A stretch of DNA of 23,896 nucleotides from an archaeon (GCA_027058345.1 JALUTC010000148.1:1-23896), one strand, 5' to 3'; counted from the first letter of the stretch, positions 7,369-15,236 are shown. The notes: generated by a model not told the origin, from the letters alone. Program-made: numbers and translations.

Positions 7369-7407
7369 TTTTAGGATAACCTATTTATTTTCCTAAAACC
7401 TAAAATA
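7369..7407. promoter_or_regulatory. Candidate metal-repressor operator overlapping the dtxR-type gene promoter
   Basis: A perfect 8-bp inverted repeat, TTTTAGGA (7369-7376) and TCCTAAAA (7391-7398), flanks a TATA-like stretch (about 7382-7390) whose centre is about 26 nt before the ATG at 7412. A smaller inverted repeat TAGGATAACCTA (7372-7383) overlaps the left arm, and CCTAAAA is directly repeated (7392-7398 and 7399-7405). TAGG...CCTA elements resemble DtxR-family operator half-sites. The placement suggests autoregulation by blocking TATA-box access. This is inference from symmetry and position. Confidence 0.5.
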
Positions 7408-7411
7408 TAAA

Positions 7412-7864
7412 ATGATTACAAAGAGAATGGAAGATTACCTTAGAGTTATTTATGAAATATTACATTACAATGGAAGTGTCAGAATAAAGGATATTGCATC
7501 AAAACTTAATGTAAAGCCAAGTAGTGTAGTTGAAATGCTTGAGAAGCTCAACGATTTAGGCTTAATAATATATAAGAAACGAGAGTTTATTAAATTGACA
7601 AAAAAGGGAGAAGAGATTGCAAAGGGATTAAAAATAAAAAATGAATTCATAGTAAGATTTTTAAAACTATTGGGAGTAAGCCATAAAACTGCTATTGAAG
7701 ATGCACATAAAATGGAACATATATTAAGCAAGGAAACTCTTGACAGAATAAAGGATTTTATATTATACGTTGAAACATGTCCCAAACCAATTCCAGAATG
7801 GCTTAAAAACTTCAGATTCTTTTGTAAATATAAAAAGAGATTGAGATGTAAAGAGTGTTATTAA
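7412..7864 (+). CDS. DtxR/MntR-family metal-dependent transcriptional regulator
   Basis: The 150-aa protein has an N-terminal winged helix (YLRVIYEILHYNGSVRIKDIASKLNVKPSSVVEMLEKL...GLI) followed by the family's dimerisation and metal-binding helices. D8 and the E102-H103 pair (in AHKMEHILS) match metal-ligand positions of DtxR/MntR proteins, while the position of DtxR Cys102 is His99. A C-terminal segment holds four cysteines (C123, C138, C146, C149) in place of the SH3-like domain of long DtxR members. It probably represses metal-uptake genes when Fe or Mn is abundant; which metal is not clear. A candidate operator overlaps its own promoter. It is convergent with sua5, with one base between the stops. 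Confidence 0.85.
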   Translation: MITKRMEDYLRVIYEILHYNGSVRIKDIASKLNVKPSSVVEMLEKLNDLGLIIYKKREFIKLTKKGEEIAKGLKIKNEFIVRFLKLLGVSHKTAIEDAHKMEHILSKETLDRIKDFILYVETCPKPIPEWLKNFRFFCKYKKRLRCKECY

Positions 7865-7865
7865 C

Positions 7866-8879
7866 TTACTTAATTATAATACTTGCTGCCTTCCTTAATC
7901 TATTCATTATAGCAAATCCCATACCTCTATCTTCAACACCCTCGAATAAAATCACATCATAATTTGCTTCATCCAATTCTCTTAGAATTTTAAACAGATT
8001 TTTGGCAATCGTTTCAAAATCATTCTTCGAACATAACCTTATTATATCTACTCCCTTTATATTTAATTCACTCTCCTTGAATATTACGGCAGCTATCTTC
8101 TTATCCTTATATTTCTCTATTTCCTTCCTTATCTTACCCTCCAAACTTTTTACATCTCCTTCTAAAAGTATCAATGTAGCATTCGGTGCATAATGTCTAT
8201 ACTTCATACCAGGAGATTTTGGTCTCTCGCTATAGGTTTCAACCCTTACATCACCTATTACTCTTTCCAACATTTCTCTGGTTATTGCACCAGGTCTAAG
8301 TATAATTGGTGGCGTCTCGGTTAAATCTAAAACTGTTGATTCTAAGCCTATTGTTGATTCCCCTGCATCTATTATACAATCAACCTTCTCATCAAAATCC
8401 TCAATGACATGCTTTGCACTCGTAGCACTTGGCCTTCCAGATTTATTTGCACTTGGTGCAGCTATTGGTACGTTAGAATATTCTATTAATTTTAAAGCAA
8501 CTCTATGACTAGGCATCCTTATTGCAACTGTATCTAATCCAGCGGTTACAATGTCAGGAATTATTTCGGATTTTTTTAGAACCAATGTTAAAGGACCTGG
8601 CCAGAATCTTGCAATTAATTTTTTGGCAATTTTTGGAACATCTTTTGCCAACCTATATATATCCCTCTTTTTACAAATATGAACAATTAACGGATTATCT
8701 ATAGGTCTCCCTTTCAGTTCGAATATCTTTCTGACAGCATTCTCATCGAATGCATTTGCACCCAATCCATATACCGTTTCTGTTGGAAATGCGACGACGC
8801 CACCCTTTTTGATTACATTTGCTGCCATTTCTATTTTTTTCCTCTCAATTCTATTAGGGTTTACTTTAATATATATCAT
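7866..8879 (-). CDS. sua5: Threonylcarbamoyl-AMP synthase Sua5
   Basis: Sua5 uses threonine, bicarbonate and ATP to make threonylcarbamoyl-AMP, the first step of t6A formation at position 37 of ANN-decoding tRNAs. The 337-aa protein has the YrdC domain (residues about 10-205) with AFPTETVYGLG (30-40), KGR (56-58), the APSANKSG loop, and IIDAG/STVLDL motifs. The linker SPGMKYRHYAP and a C-terminal Rossmann-like Sua5 domain follow, ending GMGFAIMNRLRKAA, which identifies the long Sua5 form rather than short TsaC. It is divergent from the TldE gene by 34 bp, so both probably have very short or no leaders. Confidence 0.94.
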   Translation of the reverse strand: MIYIKVNPNRIERKKIEMAANVIKKGGVVAFPTETVYGLGANAFDENAVRKIFELKGRPIDNPLIVHICKKRDIYRLAKDVPKIAKKLIARFWPGPLTLVLKKSEIIPDIVTAGLDTVAIRMPSHRVALKLIEYSNVPIAAPSANKSGRPSATSAKHVIEDFDEKVDCIIDAGESTIGLESTVLDLTETPPIILRPGAITREMLERVIGDVRVETYSERPKSPGMKYRHYAPNATLILLEGDVKSLEGKIRKEIEKYKDKKIAAVIFKESELNIKGVDIIRLCSKNDFETIAKNLFKILRELDEANYDVILFEGVEDRGMGFAIMNRLRKAASIIIK

Positions 8880-8913
8880 ATAATTTCGTATTAAAAATGT
8901 TTGCGAATTAAAT

Positions 8914-10176
8914 ATGGACGTTCATGATGCGATTAAATATTTGGAAAGGAGATGTGATGGTGCTGAGATTTTTCACGAAAAGTCCGAAATATTTTACATA
9001 GTTGCAGAGAAAAACAGGATTAGAAAATATGTAAATAAGAATGTTGAAGGATATGGAATAAGAGTTTTAAAGGATAAGAGATTAGGATTTATATCTACGA
9101 ACGTTTTAAACAGGAATATCCTCGACGATTCTTTAAAGATTGCAAGGAATTCTGAGAGGGTTGAATTTTTCAACTTTCCTTATAAATCGCATTATAAGAA
9201 AGTTATAACTTATGATCCAAGATTTGACTACATGAATTTTGATATACTCGAGAATTTTATGCACGAAGCTTTAGATGTTGCAAAAAATTTTCCAAACGTA
9301 AATATTTCATATGCAAAGATATATGCTAGCAGGAAATTCATAAGGATTGTTAATACCAATGGAATTTATTTGGAGAGAAAATCTTCATACATTTACATTT
9401 ATATTGATACCGTTTATAATAATTCTACAGGATTTAGCATAAAGGAGTCAAAATTTTTAGATATAGATTTTTCAAAGCTATCTTACGAAGCATGTGAACT
9501 TGCATTAAAATCTTCGAATCCAAAAATTTTGGAGAAAAAGGATATTGGTATAATTTTTAAACCAATTGCATTATCAGAATTACTCGATGAGGTTTTACTT
9601 CCATCATTTAATGCCGAGAATGTTCAACGTGGAAGGAGTAAATTGAAGAATTATTTAAATAAGAAATTTTTCGATGAAAAACTTTCGATATATGAGAATC
9701 CCTACATAGATTATGGGATAAATTCCTCAGGATTTGATGACGAAGGAGTTCCAACGAGTAGTAAATATCTTGTTGAAAATGGTATCGTTAGGGGATTCCT
9801 ATACAATAATTACACAGCAAAAAAGGAAGGAAAGGAAAGTACTGGAAATGGATTTAGATCTTCATATGTTTCTCCTCCAAACATATATCCAACAAACATT
9901 ATTCTTGAACATAAAGATCGTGGAATAGAATATACGAACAGTTTAACCGTTTATGGATTAATGGGAATTCATACATCGAATCCAATAACAGGAGATTTTT
10001 GTGTCGAGATTAGAAATGCATTTTACAATGGAATCCCTATAAAAAGATTACTCATCTATGGAAATGTCTTCGAAATATTTAAAAGAATAGAATCAATTGG
10101 TAAGGTTTATGAACAGCATGGAAGTTATGTCTTACCAGAGATAAAAATACCTCCTGGTGTAATTAGTATAACATAA
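8914..10176 (+). CDS. TldD/PmbA-family protein, TldE (PmbA)-like subunit
   Basis: The 420-aa protein matches the TldE/PmbA branch: an N-terminal domain with GYGIRVLKDKRLGF, then a C-terminal domain with SSGFDDEGVPTS, GIVRGFLYNNYTAKKEG and GIHTSNPITGDFCVEI. I see no HExxxH zinc motif, which marks the catalytic TldD partner, so this is the non-catalytic type. In bacteria TldD/TldE form a heterodimeric protease that unfolds and cleaves peptides such as microcin precursors and CcdA; archaeal substrates are unknown. No tldD is in the window. A TATA-like GTATTAAAAAT (8889-8899) ends close to the ATG, suggesting a leaderless mRNA. The phosphoesterase gene starts 3 bp after its stop. Confidence 0.85.
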   Translation: MDVHDAIKYLERRCDGAEIFHEKSEIFYIVAEKNRIRKYVNKNVEGYGIRVLKDKRLGFISTNVLNRNILDDSLKIARNSERVEFFNFPYKSHYKKVITYDPRFDYMNFDILENFMHEALDVAKNFPNVNISYAKIYASRKFIRIVNTNGIYLERKSSYIYIYIDTVYNNSTGFSIKESKFLDIDFSKLSYEACELALKSSNPKILEKKDIGIIFKPIALSELLDEVLLPSFNAENVQRGRSKLKNYLNKKFFDEKLSIYENPYIDYGINSSGFDDEGVPTSSKYLVENGIVRGFLYNNYTAKKEGKESTGNGFRSSYVSPPNIYPTNIILEHKDRGIEYTNSLTVYGLMGIHTSNPITGDFCVEIRNAFYNGIPIKRLLIYGNVFEIFKRIESIGKVYEQHGSYVLPEIKIPPGVISIT

Positions 10177-10179
10177 GAT

Positions 10180-10902
10180 ATGGACATTGGTGACGTGAAA
10201 ATAGTTTACGAAGGTTTATATATAAAAAGATTGAACGCATTGGTTATATCAGATATACATTTAGGTTTAGAATATGTTCTTGCAAACAAAGGGGTATATG
10301 TTCCAAGAATACAATATAAAAAGGTTATTGAAAAGATCGAAAAAATATTGAAAATAGTTTCTCCTAAAATTTTAATAATAAATGGAGATATAAAGCATGA
10401 ATTTTCTGAAACGAGTTATCATGAATATAAGGAAGTATTCGACTTTTTAAATTATTTAAAAGAAATATTTGATGAAATAATATTGATAAAGGGAAATCAT
10501 GACAATTATATTGAAAGGATTACAAAGAAGTTTGATATCAATGTTTATAAGGAGTTGGTTCTTAACGGTTATTACTTTACTCATGGACATAAAATCTTTG
10601 AAGGATTTAACAAAAATTATAAGAAGATAATAATTGGTCATGAACATCCAGCAATTACACTTATTGATGAAGTTGGTAGTAAAACTAAATACAAATGCTT
10701 TCTAATAGGGTTAAACGTTATAGTACTGCCCTCAATCTCATACTATTCCTATGGAACAAACGTAAACATGATACCTAAAGAGGAGTTGCTTTCACCAATA
10801 TTAAAAGAATTTGATATCTACGAGTTTAATACCTATGTTGTTGAGGAAGACCTTGTGTTAAACTTTGGCAAGCTTAAAAATTTAACAATGTTATATGATT
10901 AA
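10180..10902 (+). CDS. Archaeal SbcD/Mre11-related metallophosphoesterase
   Basis: The 240-aa protein has the complete calcineurin-like metal site: D25-x-H27 (SDIHLG), G69-D70, G105-N-H-D108, H135/H137 (THGH) and G153-H-E-H156-P. Length and motif spacing fit the archaeal SbcD-related phosphoesterase family (single domain, about 220-250 aa), not full Mre11. Members are predicted nucleases or phosphodiesterases dependent on two metal ions, and family relatives are often found beside Lhr-type helicases; no helicase is here. It starts 3 bp after the TldE-like gene, so the two are probably one transcript, although a functional link is unproven. Confidence 0.87.
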   Translation: MDIGDVKIVYEGLYIKRLNALVISDIHLGLEYVLANKGVYVPRIQYKKVIEKIEKILKIVSPKILIINGDIKHEFSETSYHEYKEVFDFLNYLKEIFDEIILIKGNHDNYIERITKKFDINVYKELVLNGYYFTHGHKIFEGFNKNYKKIIIGHEHPAITLIDEVGSKTKYKCFLIGLNVIVLPSISYYSYGTNVNMIPKEELLSPILKEFDIYEFNTYVVEEDLVLNFGKLKNLTMLYD

Positions 10903-10953
10903 TTTACACATACTTCGAAAATTTTAAATTTTATTGTAATTTATAACACTTGT

Positions 10954-11943
10954 ATGAGACGTCTGTTAATATTAATTCTTGGGTCTATTCTCCTACTAGC
11001 TATGTGTATAGGTAAGACGAGTGAAAAATTAGAATTTAATATTTCAAAGGAAAAAATTGCAAAGGAATATTTCGGAAAAAATGAATTAATACTAGCAACA
11101 ACAACAAGCTTCTGTGCTACAGGCTTGGCAGATGCTCTAAATAAAAAATTCGAGGAGAAATTTGGAATAAAAGTAAAACTTATATGTGTTGGTACGGGAA
11201 AGGCGTTGAAAATTGCAAGCTTAGGTGATGCAGATTTGGTTATAGTTCATGCACCAAAAAAGGAAATGGAATATTATAAATTAAAGAAAGATGCAGAATA
11301 CGTTTATAGAGAGGTAGGAGATTTTGTTAACAGAAGATACATCATGTATAATTATTTTATAATAGTTGGTCCGAAAGAGGATCCTGCAGGTATAAGGAAT
11401 GCTAAGAGTGCAGTCGAAGCATTTAAATTGATTGCAAAGGCTGGAGAAGAAGGAAAAACTGTATTCATATCTAGAGGAGACCAGTCAGGGACGCATTTAA
11501 AAGAACTAAGTATATGGAAAGAGGCCAACATTGAACCAAAAGGGAATTGGTATAAAAGTATTGGTAAAGGTATGGGAGAAACGTTGATCACTGCAAATGA
11601 GATGGGTGGATATACTTTATCAGATATAGGTACATATCTTGCTCTTAAGGACAGGTTGAAAAACTTGGATATATTATTCTCTGGTGGAAAAGAATTGTTC
11701 AATCCTTATCACGTAATGGTGGTTAATCCAAGTAAACATCCAAATGTAAATTACGAGGCAGCAATGTTATACGTTGCATTTATAACAAGTCCAGAAGGTC
11801 AGAGAATTATTTATGATTACGGTATTAAATTTATGATAGATCCAAATACAAAAAGGGTTATTAAAGGTATAGGAAAGAGATTATTTTATCCAGTTGCTGT
11901 TGGTGAGGAAGTTTTAAAAGAAATTCCAGAGTGGAAGCCATGA
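10954..11943 (+). CDS. tupA: TupA-like tungstate-binding lipoprotein
   Basis: This is a substrate-binding protein of the TupA tungstate ABC transporter type (329 aa). The N-terminus is a signal peptide with a lipobox-like LAMC (C18), giving a membrane-anchored extracellular protein. The TTTS oxyanion motif is at residues 49-52; VGTGKALKIASLGDADLVIVHA, NRRYIMYNYFIIVGP, SRGDQSGTHLKE and YTLSDIGTYLA are typical TupA blocks. WtpA or ModA are less likely given these motifs. No permease (TupB) or ATPase (TupC) gene follows: the next gene is convergent with only 3 bp between stops. A TATA-like TTTTAAATT (10922-10930) is about 26 nt upstream of the ATG. Tungsten enzymes are common in hyperthermophilic archaea. 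Confidence 0.87.
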   Translation: MRRLLILILGSILLLAMCIGKTSEKLEFNISKEKIAKEYFGKNELILATTTSFCATGLADALNKKFEEKFGIKVKLICVGTGKALKIASLGDADLVIVHAPKKEMEYYKLKKDAEYVYREVGDFVNRRYIMYNYFIIVGPKEDPAGIRNAKSAVEAFKLIAKAGEEGKTVFISRGDQSGTHLKELSIWKEANIEPKGNWYKSIGKGMGETLITANEMGGYTLSDIGTYLALKDRLKNLDILFSGGKELFNPYHVMVVNPSKHPNVNYEAAMLYVAFITSPEGQRIIYDYGIKFMIDPNTKRVIKGIGKRLFYPVAVGEEVLKEIPEWKP

Positions 11944-11946
11944 ATT

Positions 11947-13506
11947 TCACTTTTCTATTTTCCTATAAAAATCTTGTGACAATTTCCTTCCAGTTTTTCT
12001 CTCCCATTCTTCAATGCTAATAGAATATTCCTTCTGAACCTTATCCCTATATAATTCTGGAATTACATTAAATGCACAGAAAGGTATAAATCTTCCATCT
12101 GGCAATGCATATAAAATGTTGCATCTCTTAACTCTTTCTATGTCGTAATTGTATAAATCCATGAAGTGCATCATTCCTATGAATAATGTTCTCTTATGAA
12201 ATTCTCCAAGAGCTTCGTAATCATGCTTAACAATTATATTAAATAGTAGTTTTTTCAAGTCAAAACTTTCAGGCTTATATTTCTTATCTATAAAGCTATT
12301 TAACTTGAAAAGCATTTGAAGCAATGCCACATACTTGTTCTTTCTTCCTGAGATTATCTCGCTTGCAACTTCGTTAAAGTATTCGTATAAACCTTCGACA
12401 TCTATAAATTTCGTTATTGGTATAATTTTTCCATTTTCAACATATAAATACGTGGCCATTCCACAAGCAAAGTGGTTTGTTAGTTCGTAAAATCTTCTAC
12501 CAGTTATTGCCTCGACTATGTGAGTTATACATGTTGCATAAGGAACGGGGTAGAAATCGTCCTTTGTTACAATTCCGCCACTTTGCTCTTCTATCCTTTT
12601 TATAACATCTGGTATCGTTATTCTATATTTCATTCTTTCTTCCTTTGGCATTCTTCCAACTAAGGAAACTGGTTGAAAGTTTACACCTCTAACAATATCG
12701 ATATTTTTTGCTGCGAATTCAATAATCTTCCAAACCTCGTGATCGTTTACAGTTTTTATCACTGTTGGAACTAAAACTATTCCAAGATCTGCTTTTCTAC
12801 AATTGTTCAATATTTTGGGAATTTCTGGATAATTTTTTGGATTAGTCTTTTTTGATACGCCGTCGAAACTTAAATATACAGTATTTACACCTGCTCTCCT
12901 TACATTTATTGCAAAATCTTCATCCAATGCTAACTTTATACCATTAGTATTCAGTTGAACATGTTTATATCCGACTTCCTTCGCAATTCTAATTATTTCC
13001 AATATATCATCTCTTAGTGTTGGCTCTCCACCGGTTAGTTGTACAGCATCTGGTGCAACTGGTTTAATCCTTTTTCCAACTTCAAGCATGAATCTTATTT
13101 GATCTAGAGTTGGTTCGTAAACATATCCAGCTCTTTCTGAATAGAAGAAACAATACCAGCATGATAGATTACATCTATTCGTTACGACTATATTTATAAG
13201 TGCTGGATGAGACATGTGATCCTTACATAAGCCGCAATTGAAAGGGCATTTAACATTTTTATAATTCACATGTGGATTATAAATTCCATCTCCATCATGT
13301 GCAAATCTCTTTGCCTTTAAATATAGTTCATAATCCCCCCAATATAAATCTTCAAACTCTCCATGTTTTTCACATACCTTCCTTATCCATACCTTATTAT
13401 CCCTTTCAAATATAACCGCATCTATTATGTCTAAACATTCTGGACAAAGAGATTTCGTATATGATAAAAATCTCTCACTTTTGTCAAGAATTTTCACTTC
13501 CTGCAT
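11947..13506 (-). CDS. tes: Probable tetraether lipid synthase (Tes), radical SAM
   Basis: The 519-aa protein resembles the MJ0619 family, shown in Methanocaldococcus to join the phytanyl tails of archaeol lipids into membrane-spanning tetraethers (GDGT). Visible metal motifs: an N-terminal rubredoxin-like set C21-x2-C24...C45 (CEKHGEFE), C87-x3-C91-x2-C94, and the radical SAM triad C112-x3-C116-x2-C119 followed by TGGEPT. Further cysteines occur in YATC, HFACGM, VKRCN and PFCAF in the C-terminal domain, consistent with additional clusters. There is no B12-binding domain, which separates it from GDGT ring synthases. The assignment rests on overall pattern and length; other members of this radical SAM family are not characterised. 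It is divergent from flaB1 and convergent with tupA. Confidence 0.8.
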   Translation of the reverse strand: MQEVKILDKSERFLSYTKSLCPECLDIIDAVIFERDNKVWIRKVCEKHGEFEDLYWGDYELYLKAKRFAHDGDGIYNPHVNYKNVKCPFNCGLCKDHMSHPALINIVVTNRCNLSCWYCFFYSERAGYVYEPTLDQIRFMLEVGKRIKPVAPDAVQLTGGEPTLRDDILEIIRIAKEVGYKHVQLNTNGIKLALDEDFAINVRRAGVNTVYLSFDGVSKKTNPKNYPEIPKILNNCRKADLGIVLVPTVIKTVNDHEVWKIIEFAAKNIDIVRGVNFQPVSLVGRMPKEERMKYRITIPDVIKRIEEQSGGIVTKDDFYPVPYATCITHIVEAITGRRFYELTNHFACGMATYLYVENGKIIPITKFIDVEGLYEYFNEVASEIISGRKNKYVALLQMLFKLNSFIDKKYKPESFDLKKLLFNIIVKHDYEALGEFHKRTLFIGMMHFMDLYNYDIERVKRCNILYALPDGRFIPFCAFNVIPELYRDKVQKEYSISIEEWERKTGRKLSQDFYRKIEK

Positions 13507-13642
13507 ATATTATAGAATAAAGTTGAACGTAAGCAATTATATGCAAGGGCAGATACATAAACCATTATTTTTATCTATGGATTAGTATATGCTAACAAAG
13601 TAATCTTAAATAATATATTAAATTTTTAATCGGTGATAAAAA
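13507..13642. promoter_or_regulatory. Divergent tes / flaB1 intergenic region
   Basis: This 136-bp AT-rich region separates tes (minus) from flaB1 (plus). It holds TACATA at 13554-13559, two possible TATA elements for flaB1 (ATTAGTATATGC at 13581-13592 and TTAAATAATATATTAAA near 13605-13622), and the Shine-Dalgarno site GGTGAT (13632-13637) before the flaB1 ATG. TACATA is the hexamer reported as the binding site of the archaellum activator EarA in Methanococcus; its relevance here is inferred. Confidence 0.45.
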
Positions 13643-14302
13643 ATGAGAGGCGCAATAGGAATAGGTACACTGATAGTATTTATAGCGATGGTATTGATAG
13701 CAGCAGTTGCATCTAGTGTATTGATACAAACATCTAGCTTTCTACAGCAGAAGGCAATGCTAACAGGTAAGACGACGACGGAAGAGGTTTCGACAGGATT
13801 AAAAGTCGTAGCAGTATATGGTGCTGTAAATACGAGTGCATCACCACAGGAAGTTATCAAGTTAGCAGTATTGATTGAACCAAATGCAGGTTCTATACCA
13901 ATTGACTTGGGAACAACAAAGATAACAATATCAGATTCTGTTAAGCAAGCGGAATTGCAGTACAATTCAAGTTGCTTTGCTGATAACAAGAATTACAACG
14001 ATATATTCGATGCATCAATCGTCGATGCATGGCCTGGAGAGGGAACGAATTGTGTAAATGTATCTGCAAATTACTTTGGAATCATAGTATTGCAAGATAC
14101 TGATAATAGCATTAAGAGCAATACACCAATATTAACAAGAGGAGATAGGGTAGCATTAACAATAAATACAAAGCTACTATTTGGAGGATTGAAGCCAAGA
14201 ACACATGTAACAGGATTTGTAAGACCAGAATTTGGAGCTCCAGGAGTAATTGACTTCATAACACCAGTATTGTTCACTGAAGAGAGAGTACAGTTGCAAT
14301 AA
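13643..14302 (+). CDS. flaB1: Archaellin (flagellin) FlaB1
   Basis: Major archaellum filament subunit, 219 aa. The leader is only MRG; cleavage by the prepilin-peptidase-like enzyme FlaK before AIGIGTLIVFIAMVLIAAVA would leave the usual hydrophobic assembly helix. An in-frame TAA two codons upstream excludes a longer leader, and GGTGAT precedes the ATG. The outer domain has two cysteines (C111, C137) and three N-x-S/T sequons, suggesting a disulfide and N-glycosylation. The C-terminus has the conserved TGFVRPEFGAPGVIDF block. It is the first of three tandem paralogues, each with its own intergenic region. Motor genes are not in the window. Confidence 0.96.
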   Translation: MRGAIGIGTLIVFIAMVLIAAVASSVLIQTSSFLQQKAMLTGKTTTEEVSTGLKVVAVYGAVNTSASPQEVIKLAVLIEPNAGSIPIDLGTTKITISDSVKQAELQYNSSCFADNKNYNDIFDASIVDAWPGEGTNCVNVSANYFGIIVLQDTDNSIKSNTPILTRGDRVALTINTKLLFGGLKPRTHVTGFVRPEFGAPGVIDFITPVLFTEERVQLQ

Positions 14303-14346
14303 AGAGCTTCCTTCAAAATTTAATTTTTTCTTCCAAAATTTTTTTA
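14303..14346 (+). terminator. Candidate T-rich terminator after flaB1
   Basis: After the flaB1 stop come T tracts at 14324-14329 and 14339-14345, within a partly repeated CTTCCTTCAAAATTT / CTTCCAAAATTTT context. Archaeal transcription ends at T-rich stretches without needing a hairpin. The region is AT-rich throughout, so the call is tentative. Confidence 0.4.
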
Positions 14347-14448
14347 TTCGATTATTTAGCACATAACTAAATACGTACATTTTTATGTAAACATGTATAA
14401 CTATATTTATTAGTATAATGAGGCGTTTTTGCATATACTTCAATATAT
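14347..14448 (+). promoter_or_regulatory. flaB2 promoter region with inverted repeat
   Basis: A perfect short inverted repeat TACAT-TTTT-ATGTA (14376-14389) lies just upstream of a TATA-like TATAACTATATTTAT (14396-14410), with a further ATGTA at 14393-14397. The right arm contains TATGTA, the complement of TACATA (14384-14389). Transcription would start near 14430, giving a short leader without a Shine-Dalgarno site before ATG 14449. Confidence 0.45.
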
Positions 14449-15096
14449 ATGAAGGGAGTTGTTGGTATAGGAACTTTAATAGTATTTATAGCAATGGTAC
14501 TCGTAGCAGCTGTGGCTGCAAGTGTATTAATACAAACGGCCAGCTATCTTCAACAAAAGGCAATGCTAACAGGTAGAACGACAACGGAGGAAATTGCCTC
14601 TGGAATAAATGTAATAGGGGTGTATGGGTTTGTTGAAAATGGAAGTATTGTAAAAATTGCAATTATAATAACACCTCATGCAGGTTCTTCTCCAATAGAT
14701 TTAAAAACTGTTAAGATATCATTATCAAATGGAACTGTATTTTCAGAGCTTATATATAATTCGAAGTGTTTCAACGATTCGGAAGTTTATATAAATATTT
14801 TTGCAGATGATTCAAATGTCTGGCCAAGATATGGAAATGGTTCATGTTCAAATGTTACAGCAAATTCCTTCGGTATACTTGTTTTACAAGATGCTGATGA
14901 TAGCTTAACAGCAGAGTCTCCAGTTATAAATAGAGGAGATAGGGTAGCGTTAACGATTAATGTTAAGGATTTGTTCAATGGTATAGGTGCTAGAGAGCAT
15001 ATCATTGGATTTATTAGACCAGAATTTGGAGCTCCAGGTATTATAGATTTTATATCGCCACCATTATTCACAGAAAAGGTAACCATTTTGCAATAA
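14449..15096 (+). CDS. flaB2: Archaellin (flagellin) FlaB2
   Basis: Second archaellin, 215 aa, with leader MKG followed by VVGIGTLIVFIAMVLVAAVA. No start codon occurs in frame between the ATG and an upstream in-frame TGA, so the short leader is firm. Two cysteines (C107, C133) match the pair in the other archaellins, and five N-x-S/T sequons are present (NGS, NGT, NDS, NGS, NVT), the most of the three. It is the most divergent paralogue outside the N-terminal helix (EEIASGINVIGVYGF). Unlike flaB1 and flaB3 it has no recognisable Shine-Dalgarno site, so its expression level may differ. It shares an exact 53-nt block with flaB3. Confidence 0.95.
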   Translation: MKGVVGIGTLIVFIAMVLVAAVAASVLIQTASYLQQKAMLTGRTTTEEIASGINVIGVYGFVENGSIVKIAIIITPHAGSSPIDLKTVKISLSNGTVFSELIYNSKCFNDSEVYINIFADDSNVWPRYGNGSCSNVTANSFGILVLQDADDSLTAESPVINRGDRVALTINVKDLFNGIGAREHIIGFIRPEFGAPGIIDFISPPLFTEKVTILQ

Positions 15097-15236
15097 TTGT
15101 TTCTTAAACATTTTCTTTATTTTATATGTAGATATTAGAACATCTACTTTTATAAGTATTATTTTTTGTATATAAATAAAAGCACGAATGGCTAATCCAT
15201 TATTTGTTTCAATAAATTTTTAGAGGTGTAGGAGAT
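15097..15236 (+). promoter_or_regulatory. flaB3 promoter region
   Basis: The 140-bp gap contains TATGTA (complement of TACATA) at 15125-15130, overlapping a perfect inverted repeat GTAGAT (15128-15133) / ATCTAC (15142-15147) with an 8-bp spacer. A strong TATA-like TATATAAATAAA follows at 15169-15180, which would start transcription near 15200. Two ribosome-binding elements, GAGGTG (15223-15228) and GGAG (15231-15234), precede ATG 15237. The inverted repeat could be an operator, or part of the flaB2 terminator because T-rich sequence follows it. Confidence 0.5.

Noticed and set aside
11947..13506. GDGT ring synthase (Grs) for the 519-aa radical SAM protein
   Set aside because: No N-terminal B12-binding domain; extra N-terminal cysteine motifs instead fit the MJ0619/Tes family.
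13618..13989. Long open frame antisense to flaB1 (and similar ones antisense to cheA, cheY and the other archaellins)
   Set aside because: Low-complexity hydrophobic or Ser/Ile-rich translations opposite well-supported genes, no ribosome binding site; they are shadows of biased codon use.
14376..14389. TACAT-TTTT-ATGTA as an intrinsic terminator hairpin of flaB1
   Set aside because: The AT-only 5-bp stem is weak, no long T run follows it, and T tracts suited to archaeal termination occur earlier at 14324-14345.
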